A stretch of 64,000 nucleotides of DNA from Flavobacterium sp. NG2 (GCF_034119845.1 NZ_CP139420.1:3846001-3910000); one strand, 5' to 3'. Positions 21,022 to 31,107 are shown, counted from the stretch's first letter. Notes: generated by a model not told the origin, from the letters alone. Numbers and translations are program-made.

Positions 21022-22953
21022 TTAGTTAGTTGTTAATTTCTTATCTACCACTCTCTCCATATAATCCTGAATAAAAGCTTTACAATTCAATTCTATCGCA
21101 TTCATCTCCGCGTTTCTGCGATTTATCAAATTGTTTTTCAGCGCCTTATCATCTTTATCATAAAACCCTAAAGCTTTTTGCCCATCAAAAGTACAAATAT
21201 AATTCCCTCTTAAAAACTGATAAATCGTTCCTGTCGAATTAATTACAAATGGCGTACTTGATTTTTTATCCAACAAACTTCTTCCCCAACTTCTAAAAGG
21301 CTTATCGTAACCTATCATGTCTAGGATTGTTGGATAAATATCGATTTGCTGCGCTAAATCTTTATCTACTCCTACATACTTACTATTGGGTTGATAAATC
21401 AAAATAGGTACTGCAAAATGGTTAATTGGTTTATGAAATTCATCATAAAATATTTGATTCCCATGATCGGCAACCATCACAAAAATAGTGTTTGAAAACC
21501 AAGGTTCTTTTTTGGCTTCATCAAAAAAGCGTTTCAATGCATAATCGGTATATTCGGCACATTTATGAATAGGCACTCCACCTTCGTGAAATCTATTTTT
21601 ATATTTTTCCGGAATAATATAAGGCTCATGAGAAGATACCGTAAATATAGAAGCGAAAAAAGGAGACTTCTTAGTATCCAAAGTCTTTTTCATGAACTGC
21701 AAAAAAGGTTCGTCCCAAATACCCCAAAAACCATCAAATTCTGAATCGTCATTAAACTCCGTTCGACCATAATAATGGTCAATCCCTAGAATATTGCTAA
21801 ATCCTAAAAATCCCATTGAACCATTGGCTGCACCGTGAAAAAACGAAGTATCATATCCTTCACTTTTTAAAGTTGATACTATCGATTCTATTTTTTGCTT
21901 TGGATAAGGCGAAGAAGTAAATGCATCTTTAAACGATGGAATCCCTGCTAAAACCGAAGACATTCCGTGTATAGATTGACGTCCATTTGCGTACGCATTT
22001 GTAAAAATCAAACTGTGTTGTGCCAAGGAGTCCAAAAAGGGCGCATGGCTTTTGTAATTAGGTATTTTAGCATCTTTATTAAATGCTCCAATGTACTCAC
22101 GACCATAACTTTCCACAATAAAAAGCACCACATTGGGTTTGGTCTTAGGATTATTATGGTATTCTTTTATAGGTTGAATTTCTTTTTGAATAAAATCAGT
22201 AGTCACTCCAGCATATTGCTTTTTGTCAAAACTGTTGCTAAAAAGCGTTCGAATCAATGCAAAAGGGGTGTTAAGCACAATATCCGAATGTACCACGTTC
22301 TTCACATGACGACTAGCATCTAATAAATTAATTGGCCGAGTGGATTTTTTGAAATCACCACCACGAATTCCTCCTACTGTCATCAAAGCAATAAACAAAA
22401 AGCTAATCACTGAAAAACCAAAATATGGAATCAATTTGGTAGGTTTAAACGTCTTAACTGTAACTTTTTTATACAAATAAACCCAAAGAGCAGAAAACAA
22501 CACAAACAATGCGAACACATGCCAGTAATCAAATATAAAGCTAAACAATAGCACTTTTTTATTGGTTTCATGTTTTAAAACTTCCCAAACAACACTTGTG
22601 GTACGGGCAAAGGTGTATTTATAATAGATAAAATCTATAAAATTTAATCCGTAAGCAAATAAATTTGTTCCAAAATAAAGGTAAAACAAAAACTTCTGAT
22701 ACCTTTTACTAGCGTTATTGTATAATGGAAAAATCGAAAATACTATAAAAAGTAAATTGACATATAAAATAGCAGTCGTATCGAAGCTCAATCCATAATA
22801 ACAAAGTGATAAAAAGTCACTAACTGACTCAACTCTAAGTAAATCGATATTATAAACATAAAACAGAATTCGAGCAATGAAGTAAAAAAGATAAGCTAGA
22901 ATTAGTCTATAAAAGAAGACCTTGAATTCATTAAGACGCAAATGTTGTTGCAT
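21022..22953 (-). CDS. LTA synthase/phosphoethanolamine transferase-type membrane sulfatase-fold enzyme
   Basis: A 643-residue protein with about five membrane spans in the first 200 residues and a periplasmic alkaline-phosphatase-fold domain after about residue 270. Metal-site motifs include NVVLFIVESYGREY, a candidate nucleophile in ANGRQSIHGMSS, FFHGAANGSMG and VMVADHGNQ. The family transfers phosphoglycerol or phosphoethanolamine onto envelope glycans or lipids. Gram-negative Bacteroidota have no lipoteichoic acid, so the acceptor here is unknown. The phosphatase gene follows in the operon, and a TACCTTTG promoter precedes it. Confidence 0.88.
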   Translation of the reverse strand: MQQHLRLNEFKVFFYRLILAYLFYFIARILFYVYNIDLLRVESVSDFLSLCYYGLSFDTTAILYVNLLFIVFSIFPLYNNASKRYQKFLFYLYFGTNLFAYGLNFIDFIYYKYTFARTTSVVWEVLKHETNKKVLLFSFIFDYWHVFALFVLFSALWVYLYKKVTVKTFKPTKLIPYFGFSVISFLFIALMTVGGIRGGDFKKSTRPINLLDASRHVKNVVHSDIVLNTPFALIRTLFSNSFDKKQYAGVTTDFIQKEIQPIKEYHNNPKTKPNVVLFIVESYGREYIGAFNKDAKIPNYKSHAPFLDSLAQHSLIFTNAYANGRQSIHGMSSVLAGIPSFKDAFTSSPYPKQKIESIVSTLKSEGYDTSFFHGAANGSMGFLGFSNILGIDHYYGRTEFNDDSEFDGFWGIWDEPFLQFMKKTLDTKKSPFFASIFTVSSHEPYIIPEKYKNRFHEGGVPIHKCAEYTDYALKRFFDEAKKEPWFSNTIFVMVADHGNQIFYDEFHKPINHFAVPILIYQPNSKYVGVDKDLAQQIDIYPTILDMIGYDKPFRSWGRSLLDKKSSTPFVINSTGTIYQFLRGNYICTFDGQKALGFYDKDDKALKNNLINRRNAEMNAIELNCKAFIQDYMERVVDKKLTTN

Positions 22954-22981
22954 TATTTATTTTTTAATTAATAAAACTTTG

Positions 22982-23009
22982 CAAAGGTATCACAAATAAT
23001 CTTTATCAA
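22982..23009 (-). promoter_or_regulatory. promoter of the LTA-synthase-type/phosphatase operon
   Basis: Minus strand: -7 box TACCTTTG (22982-22989) with a TTG at 23007-23009. The 17-nt spacer is shorter than usual; the -7 box lies 28 nt before the ATG. Confidence 0.5.
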
Positions 23010-23024
23010 ATAGTTAAAAAAAAA

Positions 23025-23921
23025 CTAATTCAAAGTTGGTTTTTTTTTCATTTTTCGGTGTTTATAAACCCCGTTTAACAATACTAATGTGATTATTAAA
23101 AACGCACCAATATAAAACGGAAAACTCATTTTTTCTTTTCCACCAATAAGAAAATAAGCCAAGACAATACCATAAACAGGTTCTAAATTAGTAGTTAACA
23201 TCACCGTATAAGGCGATAGTTGCTTCATTACCTTCACTGATGCTGTAAACGCATAAGCTGTACAAACAGAAGACAAAACAATGAGTAATAACCAGTCCTT
23301 GGCAGTCAAAATAAAAAAATCAGTCTTGAATTTATTTTGACTCAAAAAATAGAGTGAAATAAAAAAAACACCGGCCAAAAACTCATAAAAAGTAATGACT
23401 GTCGCTTCTTCATTTTGAATTAATTGCCCATTAAAAATAGTAAACAACACCCCGATAATAATCGAAATCAAAGCATAAATCATTCCCTCAAGATAATGCA
23501 ATTCAAACTTCATTATTAATCCTAGACCAAGGATAGTCAACAATCCAAAAACAACTTCATACCCTATGATTTTCCTACCAAAAAAAAGAGGTTCTAGCAA
23601 GGATGCAAAAAAAGCACCTAACGAAAAGATGGATAGCGTAATCGAAATATTAGAAACTTGGATGGCGTGAAAAAACAAAATCCAATGGAGAGCAATCAAT
23701 AGTCCAACGAAAACCAATTTCAAAAATAAGGTGAGTGAGATTCGGAATTTTATTTTTTTATAAAGAATAAAAGCGCCCAAAAATAAACCTGCTAAAAGCA
23801 TTCTATACCATACAATGGCAACAGAATCTATAGTTAATAAAGCACCTAAAATAGCCGTAAATCCCCAAATAAATACGATGAAATGTAGGTTCAGATAGCT
23901 TTTTACGTTAACGTTTGGCAT
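23025..23921 (-). CDS. EamA/DMT family transporter
   Basis: A 298-residue inner membrane protein with about ten hydrophobic spans in two EamA repeats. Its second-half motif LTTNLEPVYGIVLAYFLIGGKE is diagnostic of the drug/metabolite transporter superfamily. The C terminus is short and basic. The start overlaps the end of the lptF/lptG-type gene by 14 bp, so the two are translationally coupled. Substrate cannot be inferred. Confidence 0.88.
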   Translation of the reverse strand: MPNVNVKSYLNLHFIVFIWGFTAILGALLTIDSVAIVWYRMLLAGLFLGAFILYKKIKFRISLTLFLKLVFVGLLIALHWILFFHAIQVSNISITLSIFSLGAFFASLLEPLFFGRKIIGYEVVFGLLTILGLGLIMKFELHYLEGMIYALISIIIGVLFTIFNGQLIQNEEATVITFYEFLAGVFFISLYFLSQNKFKTDFFILTAKDWLLLIVLSSVCTAYAFTASVKVMKQLSPYTVMLTTNLEPVYGIVLAYFLIGGKEKMSFPFYIGAFLIITLVLLNGVYKHRKMKKKPTLN

Positions 23922-24996
23922 TTCGAAGGAGGTATATTGCTAATATTCCAAAAACAAAATTAGGGAACCAAACCGCGACAAAAGGTGAAAAGGTTGTCTT
24001 TTCAGCAATTACCCCAAAAACTTTGTCAAAAAATACAAATGAAAAGGCTATAGCAATACCTATAGTTAAATTCATCCCCATCCCTCCTCTTCTTTTCATT
24101 GCTGAAACTGAAACAGCTATGATTGTTAGGATAAAAGCTGAAATTGGCACACTGTATTTTTTATACAAAACCACCATATAAATATTGATATTTGAAGAAC
24201 CTCTAGCTTTTTCCTTATCAATAAAACTATTCAATTTATCTAAAGTCAAAGTTTCGGCTATATAAATCACAGGAGTTAAATCCTCTAAATCAAAACTAAA
24301 TACAGCTTTTTTTTCGGGTATTTTTTCTATTTTATCTCCTAGCTCCCCAACGGTTCTTTTGGTGTAATCATACATTGTATAAGTACTATCAGCAGGATTC
24401 CATTGTATTCTACTAGCAGTAACTTTGGATACTAATTTTTCATCATTAAATTTCTCTAGGGCAAAATTAAAAGCCGTTTTGGATGAAGAGTTAAAACTAT
24501 TTACATACAAAAAATCGGTATCATTTATTTGACGATATACGTCTGTACTATTGCCACGCATGGCCTCTTTACCATTGGTCTTTAAATAAGTATATCTAAA
24601 ATTGTTAAACCCCTCACTAGACACTGGCACTACAAAGAAGCCCATGATCAAAACAAAAACGGATACTAAAGAAGCTCCAATAATATAAGGTCTTAAAAAA
24701 CGCGTAAACGAAATCCCAGAACTTAAAATAGCGATAATCTCTGTGTTATTGGCCAGCTTAGAGGTAAACCATATGATCGATAAAAACAAAAATATGGGGA
24801 ACAATGCATTGGCAAAATAAACCGTAAAATGATAATAATAAACTGCTATTTTTAGAAAAGGTACTTCATTTTCAATCATGAAATTAATCTTTTCCGAAAC
24901 ATCTACAATAATTCCAATAGGAATAAACATCAGCAACATCGTCGCAAAAGTCGCTAAATATCTTTTTAAGATGTATTTATCTAGTATCGTTAACAT
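23908..24996 (-). CDS. LptF/LptG-type permease of the lipopolysaccharide exporter
   Basis: A 362-residue YjgP/YjgQ family protein. It has an N-terminal pair of spans (ILDKYILKRYLATFATMLLM), a periplasmic beta-jellyroll of about 170 residues and C-terminal spans (VPISAFILTIIAVSVSA, IGIAIAFSFVFFDKV). In the LptB2FG exporter such subunits extract LPS from the inner membrane. LptF and LptG cannot be told apart with certainty here, so I give no symbol. It lies between tgt and the EamA gene, overlapping the latter, in an order that recurs in Flavobacteria. Confidence 0.88.
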   Translation of the reverse strand: MLTILDKYILKRYLATFATMLLMFIPIGIIVDVSEKINFMIENEVPFLKIAVYYYHFTVYFANALFPIFLFLSIIWFTSKLANNTEIIAILSSGISFTRFLRPYIIGASLVSVFVLIMGFFVVPVSSEGFNNFRYTYLKTNGKEAMRGNSTDVYRQINDTDFLYVNSFNSSSKTAFNFALEKFNDEKLVSKVTASRIQWNPADSTYTMYDYTKRTVGELGDKIEKIPEKKAVFSFDLEDLTPVIYIAETLTLDKLNSFIDKEKARGSSNINIYMVVLYKKYSVPISAFILTIIAVSVSAMKRRGGMGMNLTIGIAIAFSFVFFDKVFGVIAEKTTFSPFVAVWFPNFVFGILAIYLLRNAKR

Positions 24997-25002
24997 AGCA
25001 AA

Positions 25003-25050
25003 GTTTAATCGTTTATTTGTTTAATTGTTTAACCGAATAAACGATTAAAC
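25003..25050. repeat. 15-bp inverted repeat between tgt and the lpt-type gene
   Basis: GTTTAATCGTTTATT (25003-25017) has its perfect complement at 25036-25050, loop 18 nt. No T run follows on the minus strand. It occupies most of the 67-bp gap; it may be an mRNA-stabilising stem or a small intergenic repeat. Confidence 0.6.
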
Positions 25051-25063
25051 AATTAAACCCATT

Positions 25064-26194
25064 TTATAGTCTTTGACTCATATTTTTTACCATCATATCT
25101 TTCCAGGTTCTAAAATCACCTGCAATGATATGTTTTCTAGCTTCACGAACAAGCCACATATAAAAACCAAGATTGTGAATCGTAGCAATTTGCTTTCCTA
25201 AGTACTCATTAGCAGCAAATAAATGACGCAAATAGGCTTTTGAATATTCTGTATCTACATACGTAATTCCCATTTCATCAATAGGCGAAAAGTCAGCTTC
25301 CCATTTTTTATTCTTGATATTGATTGATCCGTTAGCGGTAAACAACATTCCGTTTCTCGCATTACGCGTTGGCATCACACAGTCAAACATATCAATTCCA
25401 AGTGCGATGTTTTCCAAAATATTAATTGGAGTCCCCACACCCATCAAATAACGAGGTTTGTCTTCTGGCAAAATAGCTGTAACCACTTCGGTCATAGCAT
25501 ACATCTCCTCTGCAGGTTCCCCTACTGACAATCCACCAATAGCATTTCCAACTTGATTGGTATTAGCAATATATTCTGCTGATTTTTCTCTTAAATCCTT
25601 ATAAACACTTCCTTGTATAATAGGAAAAAAATGTTGTTGATAGCCATATTTCATTGGTAATTTATCCAAATGAGTAATACAACGATCTAGCCAACGGTGT
25701 GTCATATTCATCGAACGACGTGCGTAATGATAATCACAAGGATAAGGCGTACACTCATCAAATGCCATGATAATATCAGCACCAATGGTACGCTGAATTT
25801 CCATTACATTTTCAGGCGTAAAAACGTGGTAAGAACCATCAATATGCGATTTAAACTTCACTCCATCCTCTTTAATCTTACGATTGGACGAAAGTGAATA
25901 TACTTGATATCCACCAGAATCTGTCAAAATTGGACGATCCCAGTTCATAAATTTATGCAATCCTCCCGCTTTTTCAAGAATTTCAGTTTGCGGGCGAAGG
26001 TATAAGTGATACGTGTTTCCCAAAATAATATCAGGGTTTATATCCTCCCTTAACTCTCTCTGATGCACCCCTTTAACTGAAGCAACAGTCCCTACGGGCA
26101 TAAAAATTGGGGTTTCAATTACACCATGATCAGTGGTAATACTTCCTGCTCTAGCTTTGGATTGTGGATCTTTTTTTAATAAATCAAACTTCAT
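25064..26194 (-). CDS. tgt: queuine tRNA-ribosyltransferase, lacking the usual zinc cysteines
   Basis: A 376-residue TIM-barrel enzyme that exchanges guanine-34 for preQ1 in tRNAs with GUN anticodons. The catalytic Asp lies in LTDSGGYQVYSL and the nucleophile Asp in GIDMFDCVMPTRNARNG. QGSVYKDLREKSAEY and GGLSVGEPAEEMYAM are also typical. Most bacterial Tgt carry a CxCxxC zinc site before AYLHHL and a His in TIHNL. Here that segment reads PIDEMGITYVDTEYSKAYL with no cysteine, although TIHNL is kept. Related Bacteroidota proteins appear to share the loss. A TATCTTTG promoter precedes the gene. Confidence 0.95.
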   Translation of the reverse strand: MKFDLLKKDPQSKARAGSITTDHGVIETPIFMPVGTVASVKGVHQRELREDINPDIILGNTYHLYLRPQTEILEKAGGLHKFMNWDRPILTDSGGYQVYSLSSNRKIKEDGVKFKSHIDGSYHVFTPENVMEIQRTIGADIIMAFDECTPYPCDYHYARRSMNMTHRWLDRCITHLDKLPMKYGYQQHFFPIIQGSVYKDLREKSAEYIANTNQVGNAIGGLSVGEPAEEMYAMTEVVTAILPEDKPRYLMGVGTPINILENIALGIDMFDCVMPTRNARNGMLFTANGSINIKNKKWEADFSPIDEMGITYVDTEYSKAYLRHLFAANEYLGKQIATIHNLGFYMWLVREARKHIIAGDFRTWKDMMVKNMSQRL

Positions 26195-26225
26195 ACTACG
26201 ATTTTTCTTCCGATTGTTCGGCTGG

Positions 26226-26233
26226 CAAAGATA
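26226..26233 (-). promoter_or_regulatory. -7 box of the tgt promoter
   Basis: Minus strand TATCTTTG, 31 nt before the tgt ATG. No good -33 TTG is visible. Confidence 0.5.
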
Positions 26234-26728
26234 GTTTAATTTAGAAAAACTTATTCTTTTTTACTCCTAAAGTACAGTGTAAAAAAATTAACCGCTAATT
26301 CGCAGATTTTTACTTTTAATAAATTACAATTTGTTAATCGTAACCAATAAATTTTTGCTAATTCTGCTTATAAACAGCGTAATTACAATCAAAGAAAATA
26401 ATAATGAGACTTGAGTAATAGCAAACAATACCAGTAATTCGCGTTTTAAAACTTTAAGTATCTTTTCGAATACAATTATTTAATAGATACAAATCTCGTA
26501 ATAGTTTCATTATCGCTTTTGAAGTTTGTAACTTTGTACTATGTCTAATCCTAGTTCACCTACAAAGCGCTAAAAACAGCCACGAATTCACGAATTATTA
26601 TAACACTAATAGTATTTCTCAATAAAAAACTTGTGCTCTTTGCGCTTCCTTGGTGCTCTTTGTGTTTAGCCACATTTAAGAAAAACTTAGAGAACTTAGC
26701 GTACCCTTAGTGTTCAAAAAAACAAGAT
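26234..26728. other. gene-free gap with decayed repeat words
   Basis: About 500 bp between the divergent tgt and selO genes. The right half contains filler such as cacgaattcacgaattatta (26582-26601) and a pair of gtgctctttg words near 26632-26662, like the repeats at 4980-5290. No reading frame, terminator or convincing promoter is seen. Confidence 0.5.
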
Positions 26729-28291
26729 ATGAAACTCAATATACAAGATACCTTCAACAAAGAACTACCTGCTGACCCAAATACAACCAACACGATCAGA
26801 CAGGTCGAAAATGCTTGTTTTTCATTTGTAAAACCTAAAAAAACATCAAATCCAGCCGTTCTGCACGTTTCACCTGAAATGGCTGAAAACATAGGATTAT
26901 CAAAAGAAGATACCCAAACTGAAACCTTTAAAAAAGTGTTCACAGGAAACGAGGTTTTACAAAATACCAATCCATATGCTATGTGCTACGGAGGTCATCA
27001 ATTTGGACACTGGGCAGGACAATTGGGCGATGGTCGAGCCATCAACCTAGCCGAAGTCGTTCACAATAACCAACGTTGGGCCATCCAACTCAAAGGAGCG
27101 GGCAAAACTCCTTATTCCAGAACCGCTGATGGACTCGCAGTATTGCGTTCTTCCGTTAGAGAATATCTATGTTCTGAAGCTATGTACCATTTAGGAGTAC
27201 CAACAACTCGAGCCTTATCATTATGCCTATCAGGTGACCAAGTTTTGAGAGACATGCTTTACAACGGAAATCCTGCATACGAAAAAGGGGCCATCGTATC
27301 TCGGATAGCTCCTAGTTTTATCCGTTTTGGAAACTTCCAGATTTTCACCTCTCGCAATGATATCGACAACTTAAGAATACTCACTGATTACACCATCAAA
27401 CATTTTTATCCAGAAATAGGAAGTCCTTCTAAAGAAACCTATTTACAGTTTTTCAAAAAAGTCGCTCAAAACAGTTTGGATATGGTCATTCATTGGCAGC
27501 GTGTGGGCTTTGTACACGGCGTAATGAATACTGATAATATGTCTATCTTGGGATTAACTATTGATTATGGCCCTTACGGTTGGCTCGAAGGGTACGACTA
27601 TGGCTGGACACCTAATACTACTGATGCTCAAAACAAACGCTACCGCTACGGAAACCAACCCGATATGGTGCTTTGGAACTTATACCAATTAGCCAATACT
27701 TTATATCCTCTTATAGAAGAAGCACAAGGATTGGAAGCTATTCTAAACGACTTCAGAACTGATTATGATGTCAAATACATCCAAATGATGAATTCTAAAA
27801 TTGGACTATTTACTCAAGATGATAATGACCAAGCTTTGATTCAAAAAATGGAGGAAACCCTTCACCTCATTGAAACCGATATGACTATTTTCTTTAGAAA
27901 TTTAAGTCGTTTTCAAAAAACAAATCCTGATAATGGTTTTCAAATAATTAGCGAAGCCTTTTACAATTTACCAGAGGAACATTCTGAACTTAAATTAGCC
28001 TGGAACAATTGGTTCAAAAAGTATGCAACAAGACTCGAATTAGAATCACTGGGAGAGAGTGAACGTGCCAAAAAAATGAACACTATCAATCCAAAATATG
28101 TGCTACGCAATTATATGGCGCAACTGGCAATAGAAGCCGCTGATAAAGGAGACTATAGTCTAATTGACGAACTTTTCACACTACTTAAAAACCCGTATTC
28201 GGAACAAGAAAACCACCAAAAATGGTTTGCTAAACGTCCTGAATGGGCACGAAATAAAGTAGGCTGTTCTATGTTGTCTTGTAGCTCCTAA
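26729..28291 (+). CDS. selO: protein adenylyltransferase SelO (YdiU/UPF0061)
   Basis: A 520-residue pseudokinase-fold enzyme that transfers AMP from ATP to Ser, Thr or Tyr of target proteins. Conserved segments include YGGHQFGHWAGQLGDGRA, QLKGAGKTPYSRTADG, LRSSVREYLCSEAMYHLG, FVHGVMNTDNMSILGLTIDY and IVSRIAPSFIRFG. The C terminus ends MLSCSS; eukaryotic homologues carry selenocysteine near this position and bacterial ones usually Cys. Length agrees with the family. It is a single gene with no evident partner. Confidence 0.96.
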   Translation: MKLNIQDTFNKELPADPNTTNTIRQVENACFSFVKPKKTSNPAVLHVSPEMAENIGLSKEDTQTETFKKVFTGNEVLQNTNPYAMCYGGHQFGHWAGQLGDGRAINLAEVVHNNQRWAIQLKGAGKTPYSRTADGLAVLRSSVREYLCSEAMYHLGVPTTRALSLCLSGDQVLRDMLYNGNPAYEKGAIVSRIAPSFIRFGNFQIFTSRNDIDNLRILTDYTIKHFYPEIGSPSKETYLQFFKKVAQNSLDMVIHWQRVGFVHGVMNTDNMSILGLTIDYGPYGWLEGYDYGWTPNTTDAQNKRYRYGNQPDMVLWNLYQLANTLYPLIEEAQGLEAILNDFRTDYDVKYIQMMNSKIGLFTQDDNDQALIQKMEETLHLIETDMTIFFRNLSRFQKTNPDNGFQIISEAFYNLPEEHSELKLAWNNWFKKYATRLELESLGESERAKKMNTINPKYVLRNYMAQLAIEAADKGDYSLIDELFTLLKNPYSEQENHQKWFAKRPEWARNKVGCSMLSCSS

Positions 28292-28373
28292 TTAATTTTG
28301 TTTTTGTTTAAAAAAATGTAGTATATTTCGATAAAAAAAATCAACCAATTACTATCCATTAATTACCGAAATA

Positions 28374-29858
28374 ATGAATATCAAAAACTACCTTTTTTTC
28401 CTTCTTTTGCCAATGTTTATGTTGGGACAAAATGAAAACTCAAACACATTAAATGCTATAAATCCAGTTAAACGATACAATTATAATGACGGAGTTACTG
28501 CGATGGAATATTGGTACGGTATTGACAAAATCTTAGATAGCGTTAAAACCTTTCATAAAGATGGCTCTAAAAATGAAATTTTCTATTACAATTCCAAAAA
28601 CCAAAAACATGGAAACGCCTATCAATACAACAAACAAGGAGAACTCCTAGTAACTTGGACTTTTGAAAACGGAAAATTATTAAGTCGTACTGACCACAAA
28701 CTTCCCTTTAATAAAGATAGCGAGGAAGTTATTAAAAAAGCAATTAGTTCCCTTGCAGAATTAAATACTCGAACTAATTTTAATCCAACAAAAATAAACG
28801 ACATCTACCGAAGAGCATCTCTAAGACATAAATTAGGAAACAACTTTTTATCTTTACAAGATTATAAAATAATAGAAGCCTATACAGATAAATTCTACTC
28901 AGATCCAAAAAAAATAATTTCGGATTCTATCAAAATAAAAATGGATGGCAACAGTAGCAGATTATATGATGCCATTGCTAATATTTATGGGACTCTCGAA
29001 ATGGAAAATTCAGCTATGCACTATTTTTGCAAAGCCCTGAAATTAGCGCCAAAAGACAACCGAATTTTATACAATTTTGCCAACTTTTTACAACATACAA
29101 AATCGAATGATTTAGCATTAGTGTATTTAAATAAAGTATTAGAAATAATGCCAAATCATGCTTTTGCCCAATGGGCACTAGCAAAACTCTACTCGGATAG
29201 AGGCGAATATGAGAAAGCAATGCCGCATATTATAATAGCTGCAGAAAGAGAAAAAAACATCATTGAACGTTCCTCAGGCTATGGTGGGAGAAATATTAAA
29301 ACTACTAGAGGACTTATATACCATAAAACTGGTGAGACTGAGAAAGGGATTAGTGATTTGAAAGCCGAATTAGCCATAGATAAAAACAACAGTTATGCTA
29401 TGAAAAACTTAGGTATTATCTACCTAGATCAAAAGAAATATACTGAGGCATGTGAATTATTCCAAAAAGCAAAAAAGCTTGAATACACCAAAATATATGA
29501 TGAAAATGATTTAGAAGGTTTATTAGAACTCGCTTGTAACAATCCTGAAGCTATCGTTGAATCTGAAGTAAAATCAGTTAGCGCAACTGTTAGCTCAACT
29601 GATTCTGCTACAGCTGCGAATAGATTACCAGCAGTTATACCGTACATTTATCCAAACCCAGTTCAAGATATCATTCATATAATTGATTTAGACCCCACAG
29701 CTACTCGATATGAATTATTTGACTACCAATCAAAATTGATACAAAAAGGGGAATGTAAAGGAAGTACAATTGAAGCAACCAAATTAATTTCTGGTTTTTA
29801 TATCTTAAAAATTTATAAAGACCAAATTACATATAGCTTTAAAATCATCAAAGAATAG
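28374..29858 (+). CDS. secreted TPR protein with type IX secretion tail
   Basis: A 494-residue protein. It has a signal peptide (about 1-18, ending MLGQ) and an N-terminal segment with MORN/YwqK-like repeats (FHKDGSKNEIFYYNSKNQKH, GNAYQYNKQGELLVTW). About four TPR units occupy roughly residues 190-390 (MHYFCKALKLAPKDNRILYN, YLNKVLEIMPNHAFAQWALA, SYAMKNLGIIYLDQKKYTEA). The C-terminal sorting domain starts at YIYPNPVQDIIHI and ends SFKIIKE, as in T9SS type A substrates. It should be exported to the surface. Its role is unknown; nine bases later the HAD gene begins. Confidence 0.82.
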   Translation: MNIKNYLFFLLLPMFMLGQNENSNTLNAINPVKRYNYNDGVTAMEYWYGIDKILDSVKTFHKDGSKNEIFYYNSKNQKHGNAYQYNKQGELLVTWTFENGKLLSRTDHKLPFNKDSEEVIKKAISSLAELNTRTNFNPTKINDIYRRASLRHKLGNNFLSLQDYKIIEAYTDKFYSDPKKIISDSIKIKMDGNSSRLYDAIANIYGTLEMENSAMHYFCKALKLAPKDNRILYNFANFLQHTKSNDLALVYLNKVLEIMPNHAFAQWALAKLYSDRGEYEKAMPHIIIAAEREKNIIERSSGYGGRNIKTTRGLIYHKTGETEKGISDLKAELAIDKNNSYAMKNLGIIYLDQKKYTEACELFQKAKKLEYTKIYDENDLEGLLELACNNPEAIVESEVKSVSATVSSTDSATAANRLPAVIPYIYPNPVQDIIHIIDLDPTATRYELFDYQSKLIQKGECKGSTIEATKLISGFYILKIYKDQITYSFKIIKE

Positions 29859-29866
29859 CTTATAAT

Positions 29867-30502
29867 ATGAAATACAAATGCATCATTTTTGATTGCGATG
29901 GCGTTTTAGTCGATAGCGAAAGTATCTCAAACGGCACCTTAGTCTCTATGGCAAAAAACATTGGAGTAACGATAGAATTCGATTTTGCGATGACCCATTT
30001 TCTAGGCAAATCATTGCAATTTTGTTTCGATTACATTGAAAGTTTAGCGGCTGAAAAATTACCAGACAATTTCGAAGATGAATTTAGAGAACGCACATTT
30101 GAAGCTTTTAGAACGCAAATGAAACCCATTCCTGGCGTACACGAATTACTAAATAAAATCAAGGTTCCTATTTGTGTCGCTTCGAATGGACCTGCCGAAA
30201 AAATTAGACTCAATCTAACCACGACCAAACTTATTGACCGTTTTGAAGGAAATATTTTCAGTGCTTACGACATCAATAGTTGGAAACCGAATCCTGAATT
30301 GTATCTCCATGCTGCAAAATCAATGGGATTTGCTGTAGAAGAATGTGTGATTATCGAAGATAGTGTCGCCGGAGTTCAAGCGGCTCAAGCAGGAGGTTTT
30401 GATGTTTTTGCTTATGTTAACAATCATACTGAAGCTCTTTTTAAAGGGCTAGATATTCCGCTTTTTAATGACATGGCTTGTTTAGACAAACTTCTATTAT
30501 AG
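29867..30502 (+). CDS. HAD-family phosphatase (beta-phosphoglucomutase-like)
   Basis: A 211-residue HAD subfamily IA hydrolase. Motif I is FDCDGVLVDSES with both Asp residues, motif II is CVASNG, and motifs III/IV are WKPNPELYLHA and CVIIEDSVAGVQAA. The cap domain is alpha-helical. These enzymes dephosphorylate small sugar phosphates or nucleotides. The start is 8 nt after the TPR gene's stop, so the two are probably co-transcribed, although no functional link is obvious. Confidence 0.92.
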   Translation: MKYKCIIFDCDGVLVDSESISNGTLVSMAKNIGVTIEFDFAMTHFLGKSLQFCFDYIESLAAEKLPDNFEDEFRERTFEAFRTQMKPIPGVHELLNKIKVPICVASNGPAEKIRLNLTTTKLIDRFEGNIFSAYDINSWKPNPELYLHAAKSMGFAVEECVIIEDSVAGVQAAQAGGFDVFAYVNNHTEALFKGLDIPLFNDMACLDKLLL

Positions 30503-30571
30503 TATTCTTCCTTTCAATTTATTTATTTTTCTCTAACTTTATAGGACTTAAAATGAATAATCCTTGAACTG

Positions 30572-30967
30572 ATGAAAAAAATAGCATCCTTTTTACTCAT
30601 CGGAATTTTCATAATCTGCTGTTCTTCCGATAAAAATATTCCTGACCATCACAGTCTTTTAGGAAATTGGAATTGGATTGAATCGACAGGAGGATTTGCA
30701 GGTGTTACATTAACCCCCGAATCAACAGGTAATACGATAATACTTCAAATTTCGAATACTACCATTAAGAAATATGTTAATGGTAAATTAGAATCCGAAT
30801 TAAAGTATACAATCGAAATTGGCCCTTCTATTTTTGGCGATAAAAAACCAATGATTGTTTACGAAAATGATTCAAAATCCTCTTTTGAGTTGGTCGACAA
30901 TCAGCTCATTTTAAATGAGGAATGTAATGATTGTTTTCAGAGTAAATATCTAAGAAAAACTCCTTAG
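30572..30967 (+). CDS. small predicted lipoprotein, lipocalin-like
   Basis: A 131-residue protein with a lipoprotein signal (MKKIASFLLIGIFIICC). The mature domain begins HSLLGNWNWIESTGGFAG, like the first strand of small lipocalin-like Bacteroidota proteins, and ends with a CNDC motif. About eight beta strands can be guessed. Function not known. It has its own gap of 69 nt after the HAD gene. Confidence 0.72.
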   Translation: MKKIASFLLIGIFIICCSSDKNIPDHHSLLGNWNWIESTGGFAGVTLTPESTGNTIILQISNTTIKKYVNGKLESELKYTIEIGPSIFGDKKPMIVYENDSKSSFELVDNQLILNEECNDCFQSKYLRKTP

Positions 30968-31107
30968 TACTAAAAGGAAAATTGTGATTTTATGTTAATT
31001 AACATTTCAAAAACACTAAATACCAAGTAATTAAACCAATAAATCACTACCTTTATACATCTCTCAAATTAAGTCATAATGACTCCAAAAGCTAAAAAAA
31101 GTAGAAG

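Noticed and set aside
21022..22953. Counting this gene as a fourth carrageenan sulfatase
   Set aside because: It has the same fold superfamily but N-terminal membrane spans and no CxPSR formylglycine motif, and it lies in an envelope gene cluster.
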